64,000 nt of DNA from CAWKGV01 sp963849305 (GTDB lineage: Bacteria > Pseudomonadota > Alphaproteobacteria > Acetobacterales > Acetobacteraceae), in assembly GCA_963849305.1 (NCBI GenBank), contig CAWKGV010000019.1, positions 1 to 64,000 on the forward strand. The letters run 5' to 3'. Shown in pieces: positions 39,732 through 48,817 of the stretch (position 1 is its first letter; every line of letters starts with the position of its first letter). The notes under the pieces were generated by a model, which was not told the origin of the DNA, did no database searches, and was given only the letters and a program-made list of their open reading frames with translations. Position numbers and translations under genes: made by a program.

Positions 39732-39911
39732 ATGCATTCGGACCCGATCCCACCCGTCGAACGGCCGTCCCCAGATGAGCCGCCGGACTCGCCGATCGTG
39801 CCCCCGGCTGAGCCGCCGCCGGACAGCCCGGAGCCGGATCCCGAACCGCCGCGAAGGACGCCGCCGAATAGCCCGCCGGACCCGATCATCGCGGCGCGGT
39901 ATAATGCTTGA
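39732..39911 (+). CDS. Small proline-rich hypothetical ORF (59 codons)
   Basis: Begins MHSDPIPPVERPSPDEPPDS and consists mostly of Pro, Asp, Glu and Ser, with PPDSP-type motifs repeated. There is no signal peptide or known domain. A GAGG lies eight bases upstream of the ATG. It may be a short real protein or the leftover of a gene broken in this scarred region next to the IS element. Confidence 0.35.
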   Translation: MHSDPIPPVERPSPDEPPDSPIVPPAEPPPDSPEPDPEPPRRTPPNSPPDPIIAARYNA

Positions 39912-39986
39912 GATGATTTCGTCCGTAAGCAAGCCGCCATTCGCATGTTGCTCGCCCAGGATGCCTGCAAGGAAGCGTTCTATGCG

Positions 39987-40085
39987 AGGCGCATCTTTCG
40001 CGGGACGCAGGATGGCCGCATGCTCGCTTACGACGCCGCCACGGGGAAACGGATCTGGGAGCGCGCCATCGGCAATCCCAAGCTC
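39987..40085 (+). pseudogene. Fragment of a PQQ-dependent dehydrogenase
   Basis: About 33 codons read RRIFRGTQDGRMLAYDAATG followed by KRIWERAIGNPKL. This closely resembles a beta-propeller blade of membrane or periplasmic PQQ-dependent alcohol/glucose dehydrogenases (RGTQDGR..AYDAxTGKxxWE). Nothing else of the roughly 600-800 residue enzyme is present, so this is a remnant left beside the insertion sequence. Confidence 0.6.
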
Positions 40086-40329
40086 GGCGGAAGGGGCTCG
40101 TCAGGTGTAGATCACGTGCGATCGGAACCCCGAGCAGCCCCAGATAGAGTGATGTCGGAAGCATAGCAAGCGCCGTGACGGGCAGAATCGCTTTTGATTC
40201 GCTTATTAGAAGCTATGCCGCCAAATTGCCACAGGATGTTTTTTGATTAGTTGTTAGGCGAAGTTGGATCCGGAAAACCTTCTTTCTTGGCCTGACGCTC
40301 TCCCCTCGTCATTTCCCGCCCCTGACTAG

Positions 40330-41503
40330 GGACACTCTGATCAAGGAGTAACCGGGCCGGCTCGGTCGAGAAAAGGAACGACAGCAACCAAATTGCGCTT
40401 GGAGTTGGGTTTTTACGACGATTTGGCCTCCCTCGCCGGCGGCAGGGCGCCATTTTGGGCGCAGGTCTCCCGTCAGGCGCGCACCAGCACCTTGCGAGCG
40501 AGATGAAGGTTGGCCAGTCCACAAGTCACGAACAGCCGGTGGGCGTTCTTGTCCAGCCCACGATAGCGCACTTTCACAAAGCCAAACACACGCTTGATCA
40601 CGCCGATGCTGTGCTCGACCTTGGCTCGCACCGTCGATTTGGTGCGGTTGCGTGCCTTCTCCGCCTCATCGACCACGCCACGATGCCGATAGCGCCGGTT
40701 GGTGAAGTCTTGCGCGTGCGGCGCATGCTCGCGGATCACCTCGCGTTGGCCGCGATAGGCCTGGTCACCCCACACCCGCGTTTCCTCGCCGTGCAGCAGA
40801 TCACCAAGCACCGCCGCATCATGCACATTCGCCGCGGTGGCAACCACGGAATGGATCAGCTTGGTTTTGCTATCCACCCCGAGATGCGCCTTCATGCCAA
40901 AATACCACTGCTGGCCCTTTCTGGTCTGATGCATCTCGGGATCGCGCTGCTTGGACGCATTCTTGGTCGAACTCGGGGCGCTGATAATGGTCGCGTCGAC
41001 GATTGTGCCAGTGCCCACCTTCAATCCTCGGTTCTCGAGATGTTCATTGACAGTCTCGAGTATCCGCTTGCCGAGTTCGTGCTTCTCCAGCAGGTGGCGG
41101 AATTTGCACACCGTGGTCTCGTCCGGTGCCGGCTCCCGACCGAGATCGATGCCGGCGAACTGCCGCATCGAGGCTGAATCATACAGCGCCTCCTCCACCG
41201 CCGGATCCGAGAGGTTGAACCAGAGCTGCAGGAAGTAAATGCGCACCATGCGCTCAAGGCCGATCGGCGGACGGCCGTGGCCTGGCTTCGGATAGACCGG
41301 CTCGATCAGCCGGCAGAGGTCCTGCCACGGCACAACGCGGTCCATCTCGGCAAGGAACGCGGCGCGACGCGTGGTTTTGCTGTAGCGCTCGAAGTTGACG
41401 CTCGCCAGAGTCGCTTGCCGCATATCGGCCCCGCACGAAATCCGCAGAACCCGCCCTACAGGCTGTTCCGTGACCGTGTCGAGAGCGGCTTTTTAGAGTG
41501 TCC
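40330..41503 (-). mobile_element. Complete IS5-family insertion sequence
   Basis: The 1174-bp element has terminal inverted repeats GGACACTCT at both ends and is flanked by direct CTAG repeats (40326-40329 and 41504-41507), the target duplication expected for IS5 relatives. It holds one transposase gene. The left flank (40167-40325) is AT-richer than the surroundings and carries a 21-codon open tail on the minus strand; the right flank (41508-41685) has no recognisable gene. Confidence 0.9.
40473..41423 (-). CDS. IS5-family transposase
   Basis: The 316-residue DDE transposase is uninterrupted. The N-terminal part (DRVVPWQDLCRLIEPVYPKP, IGLERMVRIYFLQLWFNLSD) is the DUF772-type DNA-binding region of the family. 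The catalytic triad can be placed in GTIVDATIISAPSS, VWGDQAYRGQ and VRAKVEHSIGVIKRVFGF. Because the frame and both ends are intact, the element may still be mobile. Confidence 0.95.
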   Translation of the reverse strand: MRQATLASVNFERYSKTTRRAAFLAEMDRVVPWQDLCRLIEPVYPKPGHGRPPIGLERMVRIYFLQLWFNLSDPAVEEALYDSASMRQFAGIDLGREPAPDETTVCKFRHLLEKHELGKRILETVNEHLENRGLKVGTGTIVDATIISAPSSTKNASKQRDPEMHQTRKGQQWYFGMKAHLGVDSKTKLIHSVVATAANVHDAAVLGDLLHGEETRVWGDQAYRGQREVIREHAPHAQDFTNRRYRHRGVVDEAEKARNRTKSTVRAKVEHSIGVIKRVFGFVKVRYRGLDKNAHRLFVTCGLANLHLARKVLVRA

Positions 41504-41685
41504 CTAGATTGGGTTGACCCGGGCAGCCAACGCAGCACCAGTGCTGGATGACCTGACGTTGGATCGCCGGGTAAAGTTCGGCGCTGGCGATGCGAAACAA
41601 ACCCGTCTCTCCGGGCTGCTCGAACCGGAGACTTCGCGCGACGGCCGTTCACGATCCCGCAATGCCTGCGGCGTAATCTGCCCTC

Positions 41686-42600
41686 ATGCGGCTCAAGCTC
41701 TATCGCGCTGCCAATATGGCGGAGGTCATGGCGTCGGTGCGCGCCGAACTGGGGCCGGACGCGCTGATCCTGGCCACGCGCCGGGTCGCCGAAGGTATCG
41801 AGCTGACCGCGGCGCTGGAACCCGAGCCGGTGCCATCCACGCCCGCCGCTCCGCCGCCGCCCGACCCAGCCCGGCGCGCGCTGCTGGATTTCCATGCCGT
41901 TCCCGCGAGCCTCCATGCCGCCCTGGAGCATGGGCCGCTGGAGGACGCGCTCGCCCGCGCCTTCGCCTTCGTCCCGCTGGGGTTCGACGCTGGGAGCCGC
42001 CCGGTCCTGCTCGCCGGGCCTCCCGGGGCTGGCAAAACGCTCACGGCCGCGCGCCTCGTCACGCGTCTCGTGCTCGCCGGGACTAAGCCCCTGGTGATCA
42101 CGGCCGACGGCAAGCGCGCCGGCGGCGTGGAGCAGCTCGCCGCCTTCACGCGGCTGTTGGGGATCGAACTGGTCGTCGCCAGCCATCCCGTCACCCTCGG
42201 CCGCGCCCTGGCCCGGCGGCACGGAGGCGCGCCGGTGCTGATCGACGCACCCGGCACCGATCCGCTCGATCCCGCCCAGCGGGAAGAAGTCGCCGCCTTC
42301 GCCCACGCCGCCGATGCCGTCGTCGCCCTAGTCCTACCGGGCGGGATGCACCCGGCGGAGGCGGCCGACCTCGCCTCGGGCTACGCCCAAGCCGGCGCCG
42401 CGTACATGGTCGCCACGCGGTTGGATCAGGCGCGCCGGCTCGGCAGCGTGCTCGCCGCGGCACACGCGGGCCGGCTGTCTCTGGCTGGGGCGGGGATCGG
42501 CCCCGGTGCCTCCGATGGCCTCGTTCCGCTGACGCCTGCCTTCCTCGCGGCTCGTCTTGCCAACACCGCTCAAGCCGCCCTGCCGGGATCACCCAAATGA
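41686..42600 (+). CDS. flhF: FlhF-like SRP-family GTPase
   Basis: FlhF sets the position and number of polar flagella and recruits early flagellar proteins. The 304-residue protein starts with the FlhF-type MRLKLYRAANMAEVMASVRAEL and has a short Pro-rich linker and an SRP-like G domain: P-loop LAGPPGAGKTLTAARL, VITADGKRAGGVEQL, and DAPGTDPLD. It is shorter than canonical FlhF (about 400-500 residues), with a reduced middle domain. Its stop overlaps flhG by four bases. No other flagellar gene lies nearby; the IS element is upstream. Confidence 0.82.
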   Translation: MRLKLYRAANMAEVMASVRAELGPDALILATRRVAEGIELTAALEPEPVPSTPAAPPPPDPARRALLDFHAVPASLHAALEHGPLEDALARAFAFVPLGFDAGSRPVLLAGPPGAGKTLTAARLVTRLVLAGTKPLVITADGKRAGGVEQLAAFTRLLGIELVVASHPVTLGRALARRHGGAPVLIDAPGTDPLDPAQREEVAAFAHAADAVVALVLPGGMHPAEAADLASGYAQAGAAYMVATRLDQARRLGSVLAAAHAGRLSLAGAGIGPGASDGLVPLTPAFLAARLANTAQAALPGSPK

Positions 42601-43358
42601 CCGAGACCACCCAAACCAGCCCGGGCGGCCGCCTGATCGCCGTCGCCTCCGGTAAAGGCGGGGTTGGGAAGACCTGGCTCGCCATCACGCTCGCCCACGC
42701 GCTCGCCCGGCAGGGGCGGAGCGCGCTCCTGTTCGACGGCGATCTAGGGCTGGCCAACGTGGATATCCAACTCGGCCTGACCCCCGAGCGCGACCTCGCC
42801 GCGCTACTGGCCGGCCAGGCGACGCTCGCCGGGTGCGTCATGCACCACGCCGAAGGCGGGTTCGATATCCTGGCCGGGCGCTCGGGGTCCGGCGGGTTGG
42901 CCGGTCTCGACGCCACTTCCCTTGATCGCTTGCTTGCCGAACTCCGTCTCGCGGCCGCGCGCTACGATTCGGTTTTGCTCGACCTGGGTGCCGGATTAGA
43001 GCACGCCGTCCGGCGGATGGCGGCGTTCGCTGACACGCTGCTGGTGCTCGCGACCGAGGAGCCTACCAGCCTCACCGACGCGTATGCGGTGCTGAAGCTG
43101 CATCGCGCGGATCATCCGGCCGGGGATGCCCGCGTCATCGTTAACCAGGCGTCCTCGCGCGCTACGGGAGAACGGACCTACGCTACCTTGCGCCGCGCCT
43201 GCCAGGCGTTCCTCGGCTCGGCCCCGGCGCTGGCCGGCATCGTCCGGCGCGACGAACGAGTGCGCGACGCGATCCGCCGACAAGCTTTGCTCCTGACCCG
43301 CTATCCCGCATCTCCCGCCGCCAGCGACATGGAGCAGGTTTGCCGTGCCCTCGGCTAA
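42597..43358 (+). CDS. flhG: FlhG/FleN-like MinD-family ATPase
   Basis: FlhG counteracts FlhF to limit flagellar number. The 253-residue ParA/MinD-type ATPase has the deviant Walker A IAVASGKGGVGKTWLAI, a switch-type DGDLGLANVDIQLGL that is highly typical of FlhG, and VLLDLGAGLEHAVRRM. The C-terminus lacks an obvious membrane-targeting helix. It is translationally coupled to flhF. A cellulose- or pilus-related MinD homologue is less likely given that coupling. Confidence 0.85.
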   Translation: MTETTQTSPGGRLIAVASGKGGVGKTWLAITLAHALARQGRSALLFDGDLGLANVDIQLGLTPERDLAALLAGQATLAGCVMHHAEGGFDILAGRSGSGGLAGLDATSLDRLLAELRLAAARYDSVLLDLGAGLEHAVRRMAAFADTLLVLATEEPTSLTDAYAVLKLHRADHPAGDARVIVNQASSRATGERTYATLRRACQAFLGSAPALAGIVRRDERVRDAIRRQALLLTRYPASPAASDMEQVCRALG

Positions 43359-43570
43359 TTGCTTGCTCTTTGTTACTTGCGTCCGGTCACTTGATGGCGC
43401 ACCTCTGCACAGGCGCGTGAGCGCCAAGCGGACTGCCGCGCCCCGATTCCCGATCGAACGGTCGGATCCGAGCGGACAATCCCACAAAGGTAGCAGGAGA
43501 AGCTGTCACGTCACGGGGGGAACTGGGCCGCGTCCGGCCGGTTCTGATGTGCCGCGACAGGGGGGCGTGC

Positions 43571-44803
43571 ATGACGCTGATCCGCAGCAGCAACCGCGAC
43601 CTGCGGGTGGATTTCTTCCGGGGCCTGGCGCTCTGGTGGATCTACACCGACCACATCCCTGGCAACGTGCTGGGCGGCTACAGCCTGCGCAACTGGGCGC
43701 TCTGCGACGCGACCGAGATCTTCGTGCTGCTCGCCGGGTTTGGCTCCGGCCTTGCCTATGGCGGCACGATGCGCCGCTCGGGCTACCTGCACGCCGCCGC
43801 TGACGCGATCAAGCGGGCATGGACGCTTTATATCGCCCATATCTTCCTGTTCGTGGTGTTCAGTGCCCAGGTCGGCTACTCGGCGGCGGTGCTGGCGCGT
43901 GCGAACTATCTCGGCGAGAGCAACCTCGACGTGCTGGGCGACGCACCCTACCGAGCATTGTTCGAGGCGCTGACGCTGCGTTACCAGCCGAGTTTGTTGA
44001 ATATTCTTCCTCTCTATGTCGTGCTGCTGCTGATCTTCGCGGTAGCCCTGCCGTTGTTGCGTCGGCCGAAGCTGCTGGCCGGGCTGTCGGTCGCGCTTTA
44101 TGTCATTGCCCGTGCCTTCGCCCTCAATCTTCCCTCCTGGACTGGGGGCGGTTGGTTCTTCGATCCGCTGACCTGGCAACTGCTGTTCATGATCGGCGCC
44201 ATTCTGGCCTACCACCCGATACGCGTTCCCGGGCCGAAGCGGCTGTTGGACGTGCTGGCGGCGCTGGTCGTGGCCTTCGGGATCGCGGTGATCTATGTGC
44301 TCGGGAACCATCCGGGCATTTTGGCCGATGCGCCGCTGCCGATAGCCGAGGCCTTGCTCACGATCGACAAGACCATGCTCGATCCGCTGCGGCTGCTGTC
44401 GATCTTCGCACTGCTGTGGCTGGTGGTGCGGCTTGTGCCGATCGACGCCGGCTGGCTGCGCTCGCGCCTGGCCGCGCCGCTCGTGCTGATCGGGCAGCAC
44501 TCGTTGCCGGTGTTCTGCTGGGGGATCTTCATCGGCTTCTTCGGCCGGCTTGGCCTGGAGTTCAACGACGACGCGCTGATGCAGTTCGTGGTGAATGGCG
44601 GCGGCGCCTGCGCCCTGGTTTTGGTCGGGGCGCTCGCGGCATGGTACGCCCAGCACGGCCGCGTCAAGCCAGGAAGCGGGCAGCCCGGACGCTTGCCGGA
44701 GCGCCGAACCGATGATACGCAAACGCATCATGCCCCGGTTGGCGGTGCTGCTTTCGATCGGCCTGCTCCTGTCCCCGCCGGCAGCGGCGTGGTGCGCGCC
44801 TAA
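43571..44803 (+). CDS. opgC: OpgC-family membrane acyltransferase
   Basis: OpgC proteins are multi-pass membrane enzymes that add succinyl or other acyl groups to osmoregulated periplasmic glucans and other polysaccharides. The 410-residue product begins LRVDFFRGLALWWIYTDHIP, the family's conserved first segment, followed by about ten membrane helices (IAHIFLFVVFSAQVGY, ILPLYVVLLLIFAVAL, IGQHSLPVFCWGIFIGFFG). The last 40 residues look unlike protein and overlap the next gene by 92 bases, so the true C-terminus may be nearer residue 365 if a base is wrong here. Confidence 0.85.
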   Translation: MTLIRSSNRDLRVDFFRGLALWWIYTDHIPGNVLGGYSLRNWALCDATEIFVLLAGFGSGLAYGGTMRRSGYLHAAADAIKRAWTLYIAHIFLFVVFSAQVGYSAAVLARANYLGESNLDVLGDAPYRALFEALTLRYQPSLLNILPLYVVLLLIFAVALPLLRRPKLLAGLSVALYVIARAFALNLPSWTGGGWFFDPLTWQLLFMIGAILAYHPIRVPGPKRLLDVLAALVVAFGIAVIYVLGNHPGILADAPLPIAEALLTIDKTMLDPLRLLSIFALLWLVVRLVPIDAGWLRSRLAAPLVLIGQHSLPVFCWGIFIGFFGRLGLEFNDDALMQFVVNGGGACALVLVGALAAWYAQHGRVKPGSGQPGRLPERRTDDTQTHHAPVGGAAFDRPAPVPAGSGVVRA

Positions 44804-45458
44804 CCCATGCCCGATCGACGCCGGGCGCCTGATCCCCGACGAACCACTGGAACAGTTCGCCAAGGCGGTTCAGGCCGGCGGCCCGGTGGATGTGCTGGCG
44901 GTTGGCTCGGCCAGCACCGCCGAGGGCGGCGCCCGTGCCGGCTACCCTCGCCGCGCGATCGAGGCGCTGCACGCGGCGCTGTCCAGGGTTATCTTCCGCC
45001 TGACCGTGCGCGGCGGCCGTGGCCTGACCGCACCCGAAATGGTGCCGCTGATCGCCGCCGCGCTCAAGCAGCGCCATTATCCGCTGGTGCTCTGGCAGAC
45101 CGGCACCGTCGATGCGGTCCACGGGCTCAGCCCTGATGAGCTGCGCGACGCCTTGGAAGCGGGTGCGCGGCTGGTCGAGGCCAATGGCGGGGATTTGGTG
45201 CTGATCGACCCTCAGTTCAGCCGGCTGCTGCGCGCCAGCGTCAATCTCGATCCCTATGAACAGGCGCTGGCGCTGACCGCAGAACTTCCCGGCATCGTGT
45301 TGTTCCCGCGTTTCGAGCTGATGGAGAGCTGGGAGGAGAGTGGCGGCATCGACCTCGAGAGCGCGGAACCGCCGCACCAGCAGGCCACCGCCGCGACATT
45401 GCAGGCGTGCGTTGGGAACGCGCTGGCCCGCTTTCTGCTGGCCGGCATCGGCCGATGA
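44712..45458 (+). CDS. Exported SGNH/GDSL-like hydrolase
   Basis: The 248-residue protein has a signal peptide (RLAVLLSIGLLLSPPAAAWC) and a flavodoxin-like SGNH fold: VDVLAVGSASTAEGGARAGY at block I, where the GDS is replaced by GSA-S, LVLWQTGTVDAVHGLSPDEL around the usual block III, and ESAEPPHQQA near the C-terminal His. SGNH partners of membrane acyltransferases often act on the same acylated glycan. It overlaps the opgC frame by 92 bases. Confidence 0.72.
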   Translation: MIRKRIMPRLAVLLSIGLLLSPPAAAWCAPNPCPIDAGRLIPDEPLEQFAKAVQAGGPVDVLAVGSASTAEGGARAGYPRRAIEALHAALSRVIFRLTVRGGRGLTAPEMVPLIAAALKQRHYPLVLWQTGTVDAVHGLSPDELRDALEAGARLVEANGGDLVLIDPQFSRLLRASVNLDPYEQALALTAELPGIVLFPRFELMESWEESGGIDLESAEPPHQQATAATLQACVGNALARFLLAGIGR

Positions 45459-45483
45459 GCAGTGATGCCTTAAGTCCTTCGGC

Positions 45484-46203
45484 CTAATCCCGGGGCGCAA
45501 CGATGATCCGGCGGTTCTGCCTGCCCTTGCTCTCGATCTTCAGCACCTGAACCGGGCCGATCTCGGCGGTGGAGCGCACGTGCGTCCCGCCGCACGGCTG
45601 AAGATCGATCGGCGGCGCGCCACCATATCCGATCCGCACCAGGCGCAGCCGACCGGTGCCCCGCGGGGGCTTCACCGAAAGCGTGCGCACCAGGCCCGGA
45701 TCGGTGTCCAGCACGACCTCGTCGACCGACTCCGCGCTCACCGGATAGTTGGCCTCGATCAGCGAGTTGAGCCGCTCCTGAAGTTCGTCCTTGGCCGGGG
45801 GCGCCGGGAGGTCGAAATCGAGGCGCGAGCGGTCGGTGCCGACCGAGCCTCCGGTCACGGCCGCGCCCTTGATCAAGCTGCACAGCAAATGAAGCGAGGT
45901 GTGCGCCCGCATCAGCCGATGCCGCCGCGCCCACTCGATCTCGCCTTCGACCGCGACGCCCGCCGGCGGCAGGGCTGCGCCGGGCGCCGGGAGATGCCGG
46001 ATCGTTTCTCCCTCACCCTTCAGGGCGTCGATGATCGCCGTCTCCCCACCGGCCCATCGCAGCACGCCGCAATCGCCCGGCTGACCACCGGAGCGGGCAT
46101 AGAACACCGTTCGGTCCAGCACGATCCCCTCGGGCCCGCTGGACAGGGCGATGGCAGTCATTGAGACCCCACACGAATCTTCCAGGAATAGCCGCTCGGT
46201 CAT
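45484..46203 (-). CDS. alaX: Alanyl-tRNA editing protein AlaX
   Basis: AlaX removes mischarged Ser or Gly from tRNA-Ala in trans. The 239-residue product has the editing-site metal motifs HTSLHLL (HxxxH) and CGGTHV (CxxxH), and the N-terminal VFYARSGGQPGDCGVLRW typical of AlaX-M. MTERLFLEDS is used as the start; its ATG overlaps the nudix stop (ATGA), so the two are coupled. It is distinct from full AlaRS because there is no aminoacylation domain. Confidence 0.92.
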   Translation of the reverse strand: MTERLFLEDSCGVSMTAIALSSGPEGIVLDRTVFYARSGGQPGDCGVLRWAGGETAIIDALKGEGETIRHLPAPGAALPPAGVAVEGEIEWARRHRLMRAHTSLHLLCSLIKGAAVTGGSVGTDRSRLDFDLPAPPAKDELQERLNSLIEANYPVSAESVDEVVLDTDPGLVRTLSVKPPRGTGRLRLVRIGYGGAPPIDLQPCGGTHVRSTAEIGPVQVLKIESKGRQNRRIIVAPRD

Positions 46204-46850
46204 GCCCACCCCCATTCCGCCCGCAGATGCTCGCGCCGGGCGTTCAGCCACAGGAGCGCGACCGCCGCGACGGAATTGGGCACCTGCCCGGCGAGCGCCG
46301 CCTCGATCGCCATCGCCGCCGGCCAGATCCGTACCCGAATGTTCTCCTGCTCGCTCGCCCGGCCGGCGTAGCCGACCACCCCGTTCGGCCCCGCCGCGGG
46401 CGCGGCTACTTCGCCTGCGAACAAGGTGCAGAACTCGTCCGAGCCGCCCGGGGTGAGCAGAATGTCGGCGATATGGGCCAGCCGGGCGGGGGCGACGCCG
46501 ATCTCCTCCTGCGTCTCGCGGCGCACTGTCTGTTCTGGGGTTTCCCCCACGTCGCAGAGCCCGGCCGGCACCTCGATCAGCACCGGGTCGATCCCGGCGG
46601 CAAGCGCGGGCAATCGGAACTGCTCGATCAGCACCACCACGTCACGGCCCGGGTCGTACGGCAGCAACGCCGCGGCACGGCCGCGCCGCCATAATTCCCA
46701 GGTCCGGGTTTCGGAGAGAGCGCCGTCGAACCGGCGATGGCGGAACCGGACCACGTCCAGCGGGAAGCGCCCGTTCCACACGCGCTGCTCGGACTGGAGT
46801 TCGACATCGGGGTCGGCCGGCAATTGTGAATGCGGCGGGCGGGCGAGCAT
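46200..46850 (-). CDS. nudF: NUDIX hydrolase, ADP-ribose pyrophosphatase-like
   Basis: The Nudix box is complete: GLCDVGETPEQTVRRETQEE followed by IGV. Upstream EQFRLPALAAGIDPVLIEVPAG is characteristic of the ADP-ribose/nucleoside-diphosphate-sugar pyrophosphatase group, which hydrolyses ADP-ribose to AMP and ribose 5-phosphate. I use ATG at 46850 (216 residues); a GTG at 46886 is an alternative. It is coupled to alaX. The precise substrate is inferred from the family; NudK-like activity on GDP-sugars is possible. Confidence 0.85.
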   Translation of the reverse strand: MLARPPHSQLPADPDVELQSEQRVWNGRFPLDVVRFRHRRFDGALSETRTWELWRRGRAAALLPYDPGRDVVVLIEQFRLPALAAGIDPVLIEVPAGLCDVGETPEQTVRRETQEEIGVAPARLAHIADILLTPGGSDEFCTLFAGEVAAPAAGPNGVVGYAGRASEQENIRVRIWPAAMAIEAALAGQVPNSVAAVALLWLNARREHLRAEWGWA

Positions 46851-46901
46851 CGAGCGAGCATAGGACGGATGCGCCGGCGCGCCCACCCCAAGACCGCCAC
46901 G

Positions 46902-47789
46902 TCAGCTTACGACGGCGGCACCGAGAAGTTGGCGCAGCCGGGCGGCGCCAGCCGGACCCTTGAGCGCATCCCGCCAACTCGCCTCAGCCACCCGCTGATG
47001 CGCCGCAACCGCCTCGTCGGCGCCAGTGACCATCACCACGCCGGTCTGCCGGCCCGGATGGGTGTCGGCGTGGAACGGGTTGATCACAAGGCTGACCCGG
47101 TCCCGCGCCCGCAGGACCTTGAAGAACGAGGTGGGTTCCGCGCCGGCAAGCAGGCCGAATTGTAGGCCCATCGGTTCCGTCTCCATCAGCGCGGCCATGT
47201 GCTCCACCTCGGCTTCGGCCACCTGGCGACACCGCCGACGCGTCTGCTCGGAAACCGCGACACCGCCGGCAACGCCAAGCTCTAGTAGACGACGCACCGC
47301 CGAGAGCGAGACCATGCAGATGATGCCGGGCCGCCGCATGGAATACATGCGCTTGCGGGCGTGCAACATGCCAAGAACCTGCTCGCCCAGGCTGTGCAAC
47401 GCCGGCCGGTCGGCACCTGATTGCTCGGCGACCTCATGGAAGGCTTCGGTCAAGACCTGGTCGTAGCTCTCGGAGGTGGTGAGGTCGCAGATCGGGCCGA
47501 ACACCTCCAGCACCTGGTCGGCCGTTTCCTCGATTTGGCGGAGCCGCTCGAAATACGCGATCGGACGATTGTAGTACTCGACCCCGATCCCGAGCAGGGT
47601 CAGCGGCGAGAGGTTGAGCAGCTCGGCAAGGCGCTTGATCGTGTCAAGCTTGATGACCTCGCCCTTCTCGTAGCGGTAGAGCGCCGCCCGCGACACCCCG
47701 AGCCGCGCCGCGATCTCCTCCGCGCGCAGGCCGGATTCGAGCCGGTAGGCGCGCAATTGCTGGCCGATCTCCGTGAAGCGCATCGACAT
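46902..47789 (-). CDS. XRE-family transcriptional regulator
   Basis: The N-terminus (residues about 1-65) is a lambda-repressor-type helix-turn-helix: LRAYRLESGLRAEEIAARLG and VSRAALYRYEKGEVIKLDTI. The remaining 230 residues form an uncharacterised helical domain (YFERLRQIEETADQVLEVFG, ADTHPGRQTGVVMVTGADE) shared by a group of proteobacterial regulators. No ligand motif is recognised. It is monocistronic or first before the nudix-alaX pair, 51 bases away. Confidence 0.85.
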   Translation of the reverse strand: MSMRFTEIGQQLRAYRLESGLRAEEIAARLGVSRAALYRYEKGEVIKLDTIKRLAELLNLSPLTLLGIGVEYYNRPIAYFERLRQIEETADQVLEVFGPICDLTTSESYDQVLTEAFHEVAEQSGADRPALHSLGEQVLGMLHARKRMYSMRRPGIICMVSLSAVRRLLELGVAGGVAVSEQTRRRCRQVAEAEVEHMAALMETEPMGLQFGLLAGAEPTSFFKVLRARDRVSLVINPFHADTHPGRQTGVVMVTGADEAVAAHQRVAEASWRDALKGPAGAARLRQLLGAAVVS

Positions 47790-47929
47790 CGCAGCGGTTC
47801 GCCTACTTAGTCTGTTCGTTGTTGCTTGGAATCTCAGAACCGTCGGAATCGCAAACGGTCGCGAAACCTATGGCGGCCCTCCCTCCCAATGCAACCCCTG
47901 ATCGCGGGCCATGAGAAGAATCGCGCGTT

Positions 47930-48817
47930 CTAGCTGCCGCGGCGAATGGAGAAATTTGCCATACCCTCGACTGCCTCGATCAGCGCCGAACGATCGAGGT
48001 CAGCCCCGCCATAGGCCGCGCGATCGGCGAACATCTGTTGGACGATGGCGGTGCTGGGTTGCGAGAGGTCCAGCGCGCGGGCCGACGACAAGGCGCGATT
48101 GAGGTCTTTCTGATGCAGCCGGACGCGGAACCCAGGGTCGAATGTGCCCTTGCTCATCCGCTCCCCGTGCAACTCAAGCGCGCGGGAGGCGGCGAAACCA
48201 CCGCTGATCGCGGCACGCACCTTGGCCGGGTCCGCTCCAGCCTTGGCGGCGAAGACCAAAGCCTCGGCCACCGCCGGGAGCTTCAGCGCGACGATGATCT
48301 GGTTGGCGACCTTGCAGGTCTGTCCGGTGCCGTTCTCGGCGCCGACGTGGGTGATGTTCTTGGCCAGCAACTCGAACAGTGGCTTCGCCCGGGCAAAGGC
48401 GGCTTTCGGGCCGCCTACCATGATAGTGAGCGTGCCTTGCTGCGCGCCTACCTCTCCACCGGAGACCGGCGCATCCAGGTAGTCGCAGCCTTTATCATTG
48501 ATCTTACGGGCAAACTCCTTGGTCGCGATCGGGCTGATCGATGACATGTCGATCACCAGCGCGCCCTTCCGCAGCCCCTCGGCGGCACCGTTCTCGCCGA
48601 ACAGCACCGCTCCGACATCCGGCGTGTCGGGCAGCATCAGCACCAGCACCTCCGCCTGGCCGGCGATCGATTTGGGGTCAGGCCGGACCTCGGCGGCGGC
48701 GCGGACATCATCGGTCAGGCTTCTGCGCTCTGGAACCACCAGCTCGTGGCCGCCCCTTTTTAGGTTGAGCGCCATCGGGCGGCCCATGATGCCCAAGCCG
48801 ATGAATCCGATTTTCAT
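47930..48817 (-). CDS. 3-hydroxyacid dehydrogenase, tartronate-semialdehyde reductase-like
   Basis: A beta-hydroxyacid dehydrogenase of 295 residues with the NAD(P) motif KIGFIGLGIMGRPMALNL, the substrate-binding DAPVSGGEVGAQQGTL and the catalytic-lysine stretch GTGQTCKVANQIIV. The form is closest to 2-hydroxy-3-oxopropionate reductase (GarR/GlxR), which reduces tartronate semialdehyde to glycerate in glyoxylate/glycolate metabolism. Neighbours do not include glyoxylate carboligase, so 3-hydroxyisobutyrate dehydrogenase activity cannot be excluded. Confidence 0.85.
   Translation of the reverse strand: MKIGFIGLGIMGRPMALNLKRGGHELVVPERRSLTDDVRAAAEVRPDPKSIAGQAEVLVLMLPDTPDVGAVLFGENGAAEGLRKGALVIDMSSISPIATKEFARKINDKGCDYLDAPVSGGEVGAQQGTLTIMVGGPKAAFARAKPLFELLAKNITHVGAENGTGQTCKVANQIIVALKLPAVAEALVFAAKAGADPAKVRAAISGGFAASRALELHGERMSKGTFDPGFRVRLHQKDLNRALSSARALDLSQPSTAIVQQMFADRAAYGGADLDRSALIEAVEGMANFSIRRGS

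Noticed and set aside
41508..41685. Plus-strand open frame MTRAANAAPVLDDLTLDRR after the IS
   Set aside because: It runs on out of frame through flhF, has no family resemblance and no ribosome site; it could at most be a remnant cut by the IS.
43511..44863. A 450-codon minus-strand open frame opposite opgC
   Set aside because: Its composition (Gln/His/Arg-rich, no domains) is that of an antisense shadow in GC-rich DNA; the plus strand has clear OpgC homology.
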